A stretch of DNA of 64,000 bases, taken from NCBI GenBank assembly GCA_963660915.1, contig CAVLAO010000001.1, positions 84,075 to 148,074 on the forward strand, read 5' to 3'. Position 1 is the first letter of the stretch. Each line of letters begins with the position of its first letter. Below, piece after piece: positions 16,526-25,192 of the stretch. The position numbers and the translations under genes are program-made. The stretch comes from UMGS1766 sp963660915 (lineage in GTDB: Bacteria; Bacillota; Clostridia; Oscillospirales; Oscillospiraceae). The notes beneath the pieces were generated by a model. It saw only the letters and a program-made list of their open reading frames with translations, made no database searches and was not told the origin of the DNA.

Positions 16526-17476
16526 TCAGGTATTTTCATCGTTGGCCAAGCTGAGGCCCATAGCCTCCAGCTTGTGGATGACCTCTTCCAGGGACTTGCG
16601 GCCCAAGTTACGAACCTTCATCATGTCATCTTCGGTCTTGGAAATCAAATCTGCAACCGTATTGATGCTGGCGCGCTTCAGGCAGTTGAAGCTGCGGACA
16701 CTCAGATCCAGCTCTTCAATTGTCATCTCAAGCACCTTGTCCTGCGTCTGCTCCGGCTTGTCCACGATGGTGGAGCTGCCGCCCATGGCCTCAGAGAGGT
16801 CTGTGAACAGCATAAAGTGATCGCAGAGGATCTTGGCACCCAGAGAGACAGCGTCACGAGCGGAAATCGTTCCGTCAGTCCAAATCTCAAGGGTCAGCTT
16901 ATCAAAGTCCGTCATGTTGCCTACACGCGTGTTCTCCACTGTGTAGTTGACCTTACGGACAGGGGTGTAGATGGAATCCACAGGAATGACACCGATCACA
17001 GTCTGAGGCGACTTGTTGCGATCTGCAGAAACATAGCCGCGACCATGATTCAGGGTCATTTCCATGTTCAGCGTGGCATCGGGGCCGAGGGTGGCGATAT
17101 GCAGATCCGGATTCAGGATCTCCAACTCACCGTCAGCCTTAATGTCGCCGGCAGTGACTTCACAGGGACCAACGCACTCGATGTATACGGTCTTAGGACC
17201 GTTTGAGTGGAGCTTGCTGATGATCTTCTTGATGTTCAGCACGATGTCTGTGACATCTTCCTTCACACCGGGAATGGTGGTGAATTCATGCTGTACGCCA
17301 GAGATCTTGATGCTGGTCACAGCCGTACCAGGAAGAGAGGAGAGGAGAATGCGGCGCAGGGCGTTGCCGAGGGTCGTGCCATAGCCGCGCTCCAGAGGTT
17401 CCACGACATACTTGCCGTAGGAAACGTCGCCGGGGTTTTCGATGCATTGGATGCGGGGTTTTTCGATTTCTACCAT
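16526..17476 (-). CDS. rpoA: RNA polymerase subunit alpha
   Basis: A 316-residue scaffold subunit of RNA polymerase. The N-terminal assembly domain (about 1-230) includes YGTTLGNALRRILLSSLPG. The C-terminal domain has the DNA/activator-binding helix-hairpin-helix segments (SVRSFNCLKRASINTVADL and MKVRNLGRKSLEEV). GAGGAGG precedes the start. It sits between rpsD and rplQ, the usual alpha-operon position. Confidence 0.98.
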   Translation of the reverse strand: MVEIEKPRIQCIENPGDVSYGKYVVEPLERGYGTTLGNALRRILLSSLPGTAVTSIKISGVQHEFTTIPGVKEDVTDIVLNIKKIISKLHSNGPKTVYIECVGPCEVTAGDIKADGELEILNPDLHIATLGPDATLNMEMTLNHGRGYVSADRNKSPQTVIGVIPVDSIYTPVRKVNYTVENTRVGNMTDFDKLTLEIWTDGTISARDAVSLGAKILCDHFMLFTDLSEAMGGSSTIVDKPEQTQDKVLEMTIEELDLSVRSFNCLKRASINTVADLISKTEDDMMKVRNLGRKSLEEVIHKLEAMGLSLANDENT

Positions 17477-17563
17477 ACAGTATTACCCTCCTCGTTTCAG
17501 GGGCATTGGGGGGTGATGCCCCACTTGGTGTTAGATCATTCGATAGACTTTGAGGGTCACTAA

Positions 17564-18166
17564 TTACTTGGAGTACAACTCGACGATGAGGTGCTCCTCC
17601 ACGGGGAAATCGACGTCCTCACGCACAGGAAGCTTGGTAATAGTTGCCTTCAGGTCGTTCTTGTCGCGCTCGATCCACTGGGGAGCGGTAACTGTGATAG
17701 CATCCTCGCCCAGGAAACGCTTGAACTTGACGGAAGAACGGCTGGAGTCACGGACAGCGATCACGTCGCCGGCCTTCACCTGGTAAGAAGGAATGTTGCA
17801 CTTCTTGCCATTGACGGTAAAGTGACCGTGGTTCACCAACTGACGTGCCTCATGGCGGGTCAGAGCGAAACCAGCGCGGAACACCACGTTGTCCAGACGA
17901 CGCTCGCAGAGCACCAGCAGGTTTTCACCGGCCTTACCGGGCATACGCTCGGCGCGCTCATAATAGGAATGGAACTGCTTCTCCAGCATGCCATAAACGA
18001 ACTTAACTTTCTGCTTCTCATTCAGCTGAGTTGCATACTCGCTCTTCTTCTTGCGCTGCTGGTTTGCGGAACCACGCTCGGTGGTCTTTTTGCTGTAGCC
18101 CAGCACAGCGGGGGACAGACCCAGCGCCTTGCAGCGCTTGGCGATCGGCTGCGTATTCTTTGCCAT
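17564..18166 (-). CDS. rpsD: Ribosomal protein uS4
   Basis: A 200-residue primary 16S rRNA binder. It carries the S4 RNA-binding domain at about residues 90-155 (RRLDNVVFRAGFALTRHEAR). The N-terminus has a single cysteine (C12) instead of the four-cysteine zinc knuckle, so it is the zinc-free form. AAAAGGAGG precedes ATG 18166. Confidence 0.97.
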   Translation of the reverse strand: MAKNTQPIAKRCKALGLSPAVLGYSKKTTERGSANQQRKKKSEYATQLNEKQKVKFVYGMLEKQFHSYYERAERMPGKAGENLLVLCERRLDNVVFRAGFALTRHEARQLVNHGHFTVNGKKCNIPSYQVKAGDVIAVRDSSRSSVKFKRFLGEDAITVTAPQWIERDKNDLKATITKLPVREDVDFPVEEHLIVELYSK

Positions 18167-18187
18167 AATACTTTTCCTCCTTTTCGA

Positions 18188-18586
18188 TTAAACGCGTCTT
18201 CTCTTGGGAGGACGGCAGCCGTTGTGGGGGATGGGGGTCACGTCCTTGATCAGAGTAACTTCCAGACCCACGGCCTGCAGGGCGCGGATGGCGGCCTCAC
18301 GACCGGCACCGGGACCCTTCACGAACACTTCCACACTCTTCAATCCGTACTCCATAGCAGCCTTGGCAGCAGTCTCAGCAGCCATCTGAGCGGCATAGGG
18401 AGTGGACTTACGGGAGCCACGGAAGCCGAGCTCACCGGAGGAAGCCCAGGACAGAGCGTTGCCCTGTGCATCGGTCACAGTGACCATGGTGTTGTTGAAA
18501 GAAGAGCGGATATGCACGGCGCCCTTCTCGACGGTCTTGCGGTCGCGGCGCTTCTTAGTCGCGGCCTTCTTCTTTACGTTTGCCAT
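18188..18586 (-). CDS. rpsK: Ribosomal protein uS11
   Basis: A 132-residue small-subunit platform protein with a lysine-rich N-terminus, the NNTMVTVTDAQGN motif and the conserved end IKDVTPIPHNGCRPPKRRRV. It lies 13 nt after rpsM and 21 nt before rpsD. Confidence 0.98.
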   Translation of the reverse strand: MANVKKKAATKKRRDRKTVEKGAVHIRSSFNNTMVTVTDAQGNALSWASSGELGFRGSRKSTPYAAQMAAETAAKAAMEYGLKSVEVFVKGPGAGREAAIRALQAVGLEVTLIKDVTPIPHNGCRPPKRRRV

Positions 18587-18599
18587 TGCTTATCCCTCC

Positions 18600-18968
18600 T
18601 TACTTCTTCTTATTCGCGATGGTCTTCTTCGGGCCCTTACGGGTACGAGCATTGGTCTTGGAGCGCTGGCCGCGGACGGGCAGGCTCTTGCGGTGACGCA
18701 CACCGCGATAGGAACCAATCTCGATGAGGCGCTTGATGTCCATAGCCACATTGCGGCGCAGGTCACCTTCCACGATATAGCTCTTGTCGATCTCATCGCG
18801 GAGCAGCTGCTCCTGTTCCTCGGTCAGATCCCGAACGCGAGTGTCGGGATTGATGCCGGTGGCGGCCAGAATCTTGGTCGCACTGGTGCGGCCGATACCA
18901 TAAATATAAGTCAGGCCGATTTCAATTCGCTTGTCCTTCGGCAGGTCAATACCAGCAATACGTGCCAT
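18600..18968 (-). CDS. rpsM: Ribosomal protein uS13
   Basis: A 122-residue small-subunit head protein that contacts tRNA and the large subunit. It has the conserved start MARIAGIDLPKDKRIEIGLTYIYG and the GVRHRKSLPVRGQRSKTNAR segment with a basic tail. Confidence 0.98.
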   Translation of the reverse strand: MARIAGIDLPKDKRIEIGLTYIYGIGRTSATKILAATGINPDTRVRDLTEEQEQLLRDEIDKSYIVEGDLRRNVAMDIKRLIEIGSYRGVRHRKSLPVRGQRSKTNARTRKGPKKTIANKKK

Positions 18969-18985
18969 ATTATCAATACACCTCC

Positions 18986-19099
18986 TTAACCTTGTCTCTG
19001 CTTGTGCTTGGGATTCTCACAAATCACCATAACTCTGCCCTTGCGCTTAATGACTTTGCACTTTTCGCACATAGGCTTAACGGACGGTCTTACTTTCAT
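18986..19099 (-). CDS. rpmJ: Ribosomal protein bL36 (zinc form)
   Basis: A 37-residue protein (MKVRPSVKPMCEKCKVIKRK, then GRVMVICENPKHKQRQG). C11, C14, C27 and H32 form the zinc ribbon, so this is the C+ paralogue. ATG 19099 has AGGAGGT upstream, and the stop at 18986 is 17 nt before rpsM. The 120-nt gap to infA holds two perfect short hairpins. Confidence 0.95.
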   Translation of the reverse strand: MKVRPSVKPMCEKCKVIKRKGRVMVICENPKHKQRQG

Positions 19100-19219
19100 C
19101 GTTTTACCTCCTGTTTTGCTGCACGGCGCCGTTCCCTTGTCCAGAGGGCGTATGCCGCGCTTCTCGGCATAACTGCCGGGATGGCGGAAGTTCCGCCGCC
19201 GAAGCGGTACGGAGCAACC

Positions 19220-19438
19220 TTATTTGCTTCTCCAGGTGATCCGGCCGCGGGTCAGATCATAAGGGGACATCTGGACCGTCACCTTATCGCCCTGGAGGAT
19301 GCGGATGTAGTTCATGCGAAGCTTGCCGGAGATACCGGCCTGAATCACATGACCATTACCGATATCCACTTTGAATGTGGTGTTGGGCAGGGTCTCAACT
19401 ACGACACCCTCAAGCTCGATCATATCACTCTTAGACAA
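19220..19438 (-). CDS. infA: Translation initiation factor IF-1
   Basis: A 72-residue S1-like OB-fold factor binding the ribosomal A site during initiation. The sequence spans the family end to end (MSKSDMIELEGVVVETLPN to MSPYDLTRGRITWRSK). Its start overlaps the end of the upstream KOW gene by 8 nt, which suggests translational coupling. Confidence 0.97.
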   Translation of the reverse strand: MSKSDMIELEGVVVETLPNTTFKVDIGNGHVIQAGISGKLRMNYIRILQGDKVTVQMSPYDLTRGRITWRSK

Positions 19439-19727
19439 ACTGGTTTACCTCCATATTGGTCTGTTCTGATTCGCGGAAGGCAGCAAGCGCGCACCGAATT
19501 GCACGGTCGCTGACGCCTTCGCCTCTTTGCAATCTTATGATTGCCGGATGTGCGCTGGTTCCTACTCTCCTGAGATGACTCTCACGCTTGCGCTTCGGAG
19601 TAGCCAGCTTTCTCTCCTTTCCGTTCACAATGCGGGCAAATCCGTCCTGAGCGTCAAGCACACAGAACAGTTGGCCGGCATCATGGCCTTTCAGAGAGAG
19701 AACGATTTCGCCTTTGGTATATGCCAT
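19431..19727 (-). CDS. KOW-domain RNA-binding protein
   Basis: A 98-residue protein with an N-terminal KOW/L14e-like motif (YTKGEIVLSLKGHDAGQLFCVL, then a basic segment KRKRESHLRR). It is the small RNA-binding protein found between map and infA in Clostridia. Its function is not established, but its conserved position implies a ribosome-linked role. ATG 19727 lies 2 nt after the map stop. The C-terminal half looks family-specific. Confidence 0.8.
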   Translation of the reverse strand: MAYTKGEIVLSLKGHDAGQLFCVLDAQDGFARIVNGKERKLATPKRKRESHLRRVGTSAHPAIIRLQRGEGVSDRAIRCALAAFRESEQTNMEVNQFV

Positions 19728-19729
19728 AC

Positions 19730-20545
19730 TCAATCCTCGTCGCAACAGGTCAGAATTTCCGGCCCGGCTTCCGTGATGAGAATGGTGTTTTCATAATGTG
19801 CCGCCAACTTGTGATCAGCCGTCATGGGCACTGTCCATCCGTCCGGCATCCACTTGTTTCGGATGTCTGCCGATCCGGCATTCACCATCGGTTCAACGCA
19901 GATGACCATGTTGGGGACAAGACGCTCATTCCGTCCTTTTTCAGGCACATAGTTCGGGACCTCCGGATCTTCGTGAACCGTATGACCAATGCCGTGACCG
20001 GTATATTCCCGGACAAGGCTGTAGCCATGCTCCTCCACGTAGGTCTGTACCGCACGAGAAACGTCAAACACGCGATTGCCGGGCTTGGCCTGCTCAAAGC
20101 CCTTCCAGAAGCTCTGCTCCGTCACTTCAATGAGGCGCTTGGCTTCCGGAGAAATCTCGCCGCAGGCAAAGGTGGCGCAGCAATCTCCGTGATATCCTCC
20201 GCTGGCGCACTTATTGCGGTCCAGTTGGTAGTCGCCAATGCAGGCGCCCACATCAACAGACACAATATCGCCTTCTTTTAACTTGTAGGATCCGGGCACG
20301 CCATGGATAATCTCATCATTGATGGAGATGCAGGCAGAGCCCTTGAACCCGTACAGGTGATAAAAAGAAGGATACCCTCCGTGTTTCTTGATGAATTTCT
20401 CGACTTCGTGGTCGATGTCCCGTGTTGTGATGCCAGGCTGGATCAACGTACCTGCATAGGCACGCGCCATTGCCGTCAGCCGCCCCGCTTTTCGCATCAG
20501 CTCGATTTGATGCGGGGAGAACGACAAGCAGTTGCCTTTGATCAC
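19730..20545 (-). CDS. map: Methionine aminopeptidase type I with insertion
   Basis: A 271-residue metalloprotease that removes the initiator methionine. H81, D98, D121, the histidine in GHGIGHTVHE, the glutamate in ICVEPMV and the glutamate in YENTILIT match the catalytic and metal residues. The first two metal aspartates are 23 residues apart, against 11 in the Escherichia coli enzyme. The extra 12 residues (around 103-115) include Cys113 and several charged residues. The start is GTG at 20545, overlapping the adk stop (GTGA), with GGAGGTG 5-6 nt upstream. Confidence 0.93.
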   Translation of the reverse strand: MIKGNCLSFSPHQIELMRKAGRLTAMARAYAGTLIQPGITTRDIDHEVEKFIKKHGGYPSFYHLYGFKGSACISINDEIIHGVPGSYKLKEGDIVSVDVGACIGDYQLDRNKCASGGYHGDCCATFACGEISPEAKRLIEVTEQSFWKGFEQAKPGNRVFDVSRAVQTYVEEHGYSLVREYTGHGIGHTVHEDPEVPNYVPEKGRNERLVPNMVICVEPMVNAGSADIRNKWMPDGWTVPMTADHKLAAHYENTILITEAGPEILTCCDED

Positions 20546-21171
20546 TTCAGCACCTCCATGATGACCGCCGTAGTGGCCTCAATGGTGGGCTGGTTGTCGA
20601 TGCTCTTCAGCACGCCGCGCTGGGCATAGAAGCTCTTCAGCGGTTCGGTCTCCTCGTGATATGTCACTAGGCGAGCCTTTACCGTTTCGGGCTTGTCATC
20701 CTTGCGCTGCTGCAGTGCCTCGCCGCATTTATCGCACACACCCTCCTGCTTGGGGGGAGCTGCTACAATGTGGTAAGTAGCTCCGCACTTGATGCAGGTA
20801 CGGCGGCCGGTCATGCGCTTTTCGATCTCCTCATCGGAAATCTCAATGGAGACAACGGCATCGAACTTGACGCCGGCGGCTTCCAACGCTTCTGCCTGAG
20901 CGATCGTGCGGGGCACGCCGTCCAAGATAAAGCCGTTCTGGCAATCCGCCTCGGCCAGCCGTTCCGTGATTACACCAATAATGACTTCATCCGGAACCAG
21001 CTTGCCGGCGTCCATATATTCCTTGGCCCGCAGTCCCACCGGCGTGCCGTTTGCAACGGCAGCCCGCAGGATGTTGCCTGTGGAAATTGTGGGAATGTTC
21101 AGCTTTTTGCTGATAATTTCGGCCTGAGTGCCTTTACCGGCACCGGGCGCACCCAAAAGGATCAGCTTCAT
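20542..21171 (-). CDS. adk: Adenylate kinase
   Basis: A 209-residue enzyme that interconverts ATP, AMP and ADP. The P-loop is GAPGAGKGTQ (near residue 7), and the AMP-binding and VPRT segments are present. The lid carries a four-cysteine zinc site (CIKCGATYH and CDKCGE), as in Gram-positive long-form enzymes. ATG 21171 was chosen (MKLILLG); a TTG at 21177 is closer to the AAGGAG site and remains possible. Confidence 0.96.
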   Translation of the reverse strand: MKLILLGAPGAGKGTQAEIISKKLNIPTISTGNILRAAVANGTPVGLRAKEYMDAGKLVPDEVIIGVITERLAEADCQNGFILDGVPRTIAQAEALEAAGVKFDAVVSIEISDEEIEKRMTGRRTCIKCGATYHIVAAPPKQEGVCDKCGEALQQRKDDKPETVKARLVTYHEETEPLKSFYAQRGVLKSIDNQPTIEATTAVIMEVLK

Positions 21172-21186
21172 ATTCAATCGCGCTCC

Positions 21187-22491
21187 TTACTCCAGGAATC
21201 CCTTGTAATGACGCATCATCATCTGTGCCTCCAGTGCCTTCTGGGTTTCCAGAGCAACGGAAACAACGATCAGCACAGAAGTGCCGCCGATTGCCAGATA
21301 GCTGGCGCCGATGATTGCACCGGTGACGATGGGCAGAATTGCCACCACGGACAGGTACAGAGCACCGAACATGGTGATCTTATTCAGCACCTTGGAGATG
21401 AACTCCACCGTGGGACGGCCGGGACGGAAACCGGGGATAAATCCACCCTGCTTCTTCAGGTTGTTGGCCACTTCCACGGGATTGAACTGAATCGTAGCGT
21501 AGAAATAGCTGAAACCAATGATCAGCAGGAAGTAAACCACGCAGTAGAGAACACTGGTGGTGTCGAACACGCGCATGAACCAGCTGTCCTGCCATTTCGG
21601 CACAAAGGCCGCAATGGTGGCAGGGATCGAAGCGATGGTCTGAGCGAAAATGATCGGCAGAACGCCGGACATGTTCACCTTCATTGGGATGCTGGTGGTG
21701 TTGCCTCCCATCATCTTGCGACCGACCACGCGCTTTGCGTACTGCACAGGCAGGCGACGCTCAGCGAGGGTGATGAAGATAACAAAGATAACCATTGCCA
21801 GCATGCCGATGACAATCGCCACAGCGCCGACAGGATGAATGCGGAGAGCACCATCTGTAGTGACGCCCTTTGCCCAGTTGGCAATGCCGGTGTACATCGC
21901 CTGCACTGCAGTGGGCACGCGGGACACAATGCCCGCAAACAAGATGATAGAAATACCGTTGCCAATGCCAAACTCGGTGATCTGCTCGCCCAGCCACATA
22001 GTGAAGGCAGAACCGGCAGTAAACACAAGAATGATCACAATGGCAGCCCATACGCCCGTGTTGTCGCCCAGGAAGTTCTGAGTACGGCAGAGCATGTAGT
22101 AACCAAAGGCCTGCAACAGACCAATCGCTACGGTTGCATAACGGGTAATGGCGGCAATCTTCTTCTTACCGTCCTCGCCGCCGTCCTTGGCAAGGCGCTC
22201 AAGGGCGGGAATGGCGATGGTCAACAGCTGAATGATGATGGAGCTGTTAATGTAGGGCTGAATACCCAGTGCCAACACAGTGGCGCGGCCAAAGGCACCA
22301 CCGCTCATCACATTCATCATACCGAGAATGGTAGAGCTTGCGTTGGAGAAGTAGGCAGCCAGAAGGGTGGTGTCCACAAAGGGAACCGGGATGTTATTGC
22401 CGAGGCGGAAAATCAGAATGATGAACGCCGTCATCAGCAACTTTTTCCTCAGCTCGGGGATCTTCCATGCATTACGGATGGTCTCCAGCAT
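21187..22491 (-). CDS. secY: Protein translocase channel SecY
   Basis: A 434-residue inner-membrane channel with about ten hydrophobic helices. Characteristic segments are FRLGNNIPVPFVD, the plug-region GMMNVMSGGAFGRATVLALGIQPYI and LAERRLPVQYAKRVVG. It lies between rplO and adk, its usual place in the spc operon. Confidence 0.97.
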   Translation of the reverse strand: MLETIRNAWKIPELRKKLLMTAFIILIFRLGNNIPVPFVDTTLLAAYFSNASSTILGMMNVMSGGAFGRATVLALGIQPYINSSIIIQLLTIAIPALERLAKDGGEDGKKKIAAITRYATVAIGLLQAFGYYMLCRTQNFLGDNTGVWAAIVIILVFTAGSAFTMWLGEQITEFGIGNGISIILFAGIVSRVPTAVQAMYTGIANWAKGVTTDGALRIHPVGAVAIVIGMLAMVIFVIFITLAERRLPVQYAKRVVGRKMMGGNTTSIPMKVNMSGVLPIIFAQTIASIPATIAAFVPKWQDSWFMRVFDTTSVLYCVVYFLLIIGFSYFYATIQFNPVEVANNLKKQGGFIPGFRPGRPTVEFISKVLNKITMFGALYLSVVAILPIVTGAIIGASYLAIGGTSVLIVVSVALETQKALEAQMMMRHYKGFLE

Positions 22492-22492
22492 C

Positions 22493-22930
22493 TCAGATCA
22501 CCTCGGCCTTTCCTCCTGCAGCTTCGATCTTTTCCTTAGCGGAAGCGGAAAAGGCGGAGGCCTGGACAGTGAGCTTCTTAGTGATCTCACCGTTACCCAG
22601 AATCTTCACACCGTACTCGCACTTGGAGACGACACCGGTGGCCAACAGAGCCTGAGCGTCGACTGTTGCGCCGTCCTCAAACTTGTTGAGTGCGGACACG
22701 TTAATTGCGGTCAGAGGCTTCGCAAAGATATTGTGGAAGCCGCGCTTCGGCAGACGACGAGCCAGAGGCATCTGGCCGCCTTCGAAACCGATACGGGTAT
22801 GGCCGCTGCGGGCCAGCTGACCCTTGTGACCTTTACCGGCAGTCTTACCGTTGCCGGAACCGTGGCCACGGCCCTTACGCTTAGCGCTGAAGGTGGAGCC
22901 GGCTGCGGGGGACAGTTCAGAAAGTTTCAT
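22493..22930 (-). CDS. rplO: Ribosomal protein uL15
   Basis: A 145-residue large-subunit protein with the glycine/arginine-rich N-terminal half (KRKGRGHGSGNGKTAGKGHK) typical of uL15. It ends 1 nt before the secY start. Confidence 0.97.
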   Translation of the reverse strand: MKLSELSPAAGSTFSAKRKGRGHGSGNGKTAGKGHKGQLARSGHTRIGFEGGQMPLARRLPKRGFHNIFAKPLTAINVSALNKFEDGATVDAQALLATGVVSKCEYGVKILGNGEITKKLTVQASAFSASAKEKIEAAGGKAEVI

Positions 22931-22947
22931 TACCGTGCACCTCCTTC

Positions 22948-23130
22948 TTACTGCTGCTCGGTCACCTGGAGCAGGTAACCGATCTGAGCGATCTTGCCGC
23001 GAGTCTGGACATTGTCCGGCTGAACGGTGGAATCACCGATCTTGCGCAGACCCAGGGAGGCGGCGGTAGCAATGTGCTTAGCATGGCGGCCGTTCAGGCT
23101 CTTGACCAGCTTAATGTTCAGGTTAGCCAT
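22948..23130 (-). CDS. rpmD: Ribosomal protein uL30
   Basis: A 60-residue protein matching the full length of bacterial uL30 (IKLVKSLNGRHAKHIATAASLGL, with DNVQTRGKIAQIGYLL near the end). It lies between rpsE and rplO. Confidence 0.96.
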   Translation of the reverse strand: MANLNIKLVKSLNGRHAKHIATAASLGLRKIGDSTVQPDNVQTRGKIAQIGYLLQVTEQQ

Positions 23131-23145
23131 TTTCGTGAACCCTCC

Positions 23146-23649
23146 TTACACGATCTCGTCCACGCTCTTGCCGCGGGTCTTTGCGACCTGCTCAGGAGTG
23201 CGGAGTGCCTTCAGGCCCTCGAAAGTGGCACGAATGACGTTCTGGGGGTTGTTGGAGCGCAGGCACTTGGTACGGATGTCGCCAATGCCGGCAGCTTCCA
23301 TGACTGCACGAACCGGACCGCCGGCGATAACGCCGGTACCGGAGGGAGCGGGCTTCAGCAGCACGCGGCCTGCGGAGAAGGTGCCGGTGACTTCGTGGGG
23401 GATGGAAGTACCAACCATGGCCACGGTGATCATGTTCTTCTTAGCATCCTCGATGCCCTTGCGAATTGCCTCAGGCACCTCAGCGGCCTTACCCAGACCG
23501 AAGCCGACGCGGCCCTTGCCGTCGCCCACGACCATCAGTGCGGAGAACTTCATGACGCGGCCGCCCTTAACGGTCTTGCTGACGCGGTTCAGGTAAACGA
23601 CCTTCTCGATCATTTCGTCCTTCTTCTGATCTCTATCAAATCTAGCCAT
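23146..23649 (-). CDS. rpsE: Ribosomal protein uS5
   Basis: A 167-residue small-subunit fidelity protein. The double-stranded-RNA-binding-like N-terminal domain (VYLNRVSKTVKGGRVMKFSA) and the glycine-rich C-terminal domain (GTGVIAGGPVRAVMEAAGI) are both intact. Confidence 0.97.
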   Translation of the reverse strand: MARFDRDQKKDEMIEKVVYLNRVSKTVKGGRVMKFSALMVVGDGKGRVGFGLGKAAEVPEAIRKGIEDAKKNMITVAMVGTSIPHEVTGTFSAGRVLLKPAPSGTGVIAGGPVRAVMEAAGIGDIRTKCLRSNNPQNVIRATFEGLKALRTPEQVAKTRGKSVDEIV

Positions 23650-23666
23650 TGTGTTTCCTCCTCCCC

Positions 23667-24026
23667 TTAAAAGTTCAGGCCGCCCTCACGGGCGCCTTCG
23701 GCCAGAGCCTGCACACGGCCGTGGTAGACATAGCCGCCACGATCGAACACAACAGTCTCAATGCCTTTAGCCTTTGCGCGTTCAGCGATCATCTCGCCGA
23801 CCTTACGGGCAGCTTCCACGTTGCCGCCCTTGCCCTCAAAGGCCTTATCCAGGGAAGAAGCGGAAACCAAAGTCACGCCGTTGACATCGTCGATGACCTG
23901 GGCGTAGATATTGGTCTCGCTGCGGAACACATTCAAGCGGGGTCTCTCGGGGGTGCCGGAGATCTTACCGCGGACGCGCTTATGACGCTTCAGACGCTGC
24001 GCGTTGGTGTTGGGTCTTTTAATCAT
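23667..24026 (-). CDS. rplR: Ribosomal protein uL18
   Basis: A 119-residue 5S rRNA-binding protein. It has a basic N-terminus (NAQRLKRHKRVRGKISGT), RPRLNVFRSETNIYAQVIDD and the end FDRGGYVYHGRVQALAEGAREGGL. Confidence 0.97.
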   Translation of the reverse strand: MIKRPNTNAQRLKRHKRVRGKISGTPERPRLNVFRSETNIYAQVIDDVNGVTLVSASSLDKAFEGKGGNVEAARKVGEMIAERAKAKGIETVVFDRGGYVYHGRVQALAEGAREGGLNF

Positions 24027-24040
24027 TTAGGCACACCTCC

Positions 24041-24589
24041 TTATTTCTTCTTGGCGCCGGTCTTGCCTTCCTTGCGGCGGATGACCTCATCGGCGTACTT
24101 GATACCCTTGCCCTTATAAGGCTCAGGCGGACGGATGGAACGAACCTCAGCGGCGAACTGACCAACCTTCTGCTTGTCGCAGCCAATCACGTTGATGTGG
24201 TTAGCGTCGGTCACCTCGAGGGAGATGTCGTCAGTCTCGTCAACAAAAACCTGATGGGAGAAACCCACGTTCAGGACGACCTGCTTGCCCTGCTTTGCAG
24301 CACGGTAGCCGATGCCGTTGATCTCGAGGGTCTTAGTGAAGCCCTCGGTCACGCCCACGACCATGTTGTGCAGCAGGCTGCGGGTCAGGCCGTGAAGAGA
24401 ACGGCTCTCCTTCAGATCATTGGGGCGGGTAACGGTCAGCACGCCATTGTCCTGAGCGATGGTCAGGATGGGGCTGAAGGTCTGGGTCAGGGTGCCCTTG
24501 GGACCCTTGACGGTGACCACATTGCCGTCAGCGATCGTAATAGTGACGCCGGCGGGGATGGTCACGGGAGCTCTACCAATTCTGGACAT
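24041..24589 (-). CDS. rplF: Ribosomal protein uL6
   Basis: A 182-residue large-subunit protein with the two repeated alpha/beta domains of uL6. It opens MSRIGRAPVTIPAGV and ends with the conserved PEPYKGKGIKYADEVIRRKEG. Confidence 0.97.
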   Translation of the reverse strand: MSRIGRAPVTIPAGVTITIADGNVVTVKGPKGTLTQTFSPILTIAQDNGVLTVTRPNDLKESRSLHGLTRSLLHNMVVGVTEGFTKTLEINGIGYRAAKQGKQVVLNVGFSHQVFVDETDDISLEVTDANHINVIGCDKQKVGQFAAEVRSIRPPEPYKGKGIKYADEVIRRKEGKTGAKKK

Positions 24590-24607
24590 AATTCTCGTAA
24601 ACCTCCC

Positions 24608-25003
24608 TTACCAAACAAACGCCAGGACTTCGCCGCCGATGTGCTGCGCACGAGCAGCCTTATCGGTCATGACGCCCTTAGAGGTGGAAATGATGGCCAC
24701 GCCCAGGCCGCGCAGCACGCGAGGCAGCTCGTCAGCACCGGCGTAGACACGCAGGCCGGGCTTGGAGACACGACGCAGGCCGGAGATGACCTTCTCGTTG
24801 CCATTGTACTTCAGAGTGATGCGAATGACGCCCTGAGTACCGTCGTCGATCAGCTGGAAGTTCTTGATGTAACCCTCGTCCAGCAGGATCTGAGCGATGG
24901 CCTTCTTCATGTTGGAAGCGGGCACATCCACAGTGGGATGCTTCGCCGTGTTCGCGTTGCGAATACGGGTGAGCATATCCGCAATAGGATCAGTGATATG
25001 CAT
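24608..25003 (-). CDS. rpsH: Ribosomal protein uS8
   Basis: A 131-residue primary 16S rRNA binder, known in other bacteria as a repressor of its own operon. It starts MHITDPIADMLTRIRNAN and ends SKGVMTDKAARAQHIGGEVLAFVW. ATG 25003 has CAAGGAGG upstream; the in-frame start at 25036 lies inside the leader element and was rejected. A 189-nt gap separates it from rpsN. Confidence 0.97.
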   Translation of the reverse strand: MHITDPIADMLTRIRNANTAKHPTVDVPASNMKKAIAQILLDEGYIKNFQLIDDGTQGVIRITLKYNGNEKVISGLRRVSKPGLRVYAGADELPRVLRGLGVAIISTSKGVMTDKAARAQHIGGEVLAFVW

Positions 25004-25012
25004 GGATTTTGA

Positions 25013-25175
25013 CCTCCTTGTAAAGGTTACAGGCAAAGCCTGTTTAAGATGCCAGGGTATCAGAGGAATGTAAGCAGAAAGCTTTTAATGACTGTCCGCA
25101 GCACACGCCGCAGCAATTTTGAAGCCCCAACCCCGTGTTCCAATGACTTCTGGCATCAGTTTAACAGTTCTGTAG
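25013..25175 (-). promoter_or_regulatory. Structured intergenic leader before rpsH
   Basis: The gap contains two inverted segments about 100 nt apart (minus strand CTGTTAAACTGATGCCAG, near 25147-25166, and CTGGCATCTTAAACAG, near 25036-25055). A local hairpin (ACAGGC TTT GCCTGT, 25027-25041) competes for the same ACAG bases, and a 17-nt motif (TAACCTTTACAAGGAGG, 25013-25029) contains the Shine-Dalgarno site. The motif also precedes rplC. A cis-acting RNA, possibly read by a ribosomal protein, is inferred. Confidence 0.5.
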
Positions 25176-25192
25176 TGAAGAGGCAGCCCGGA

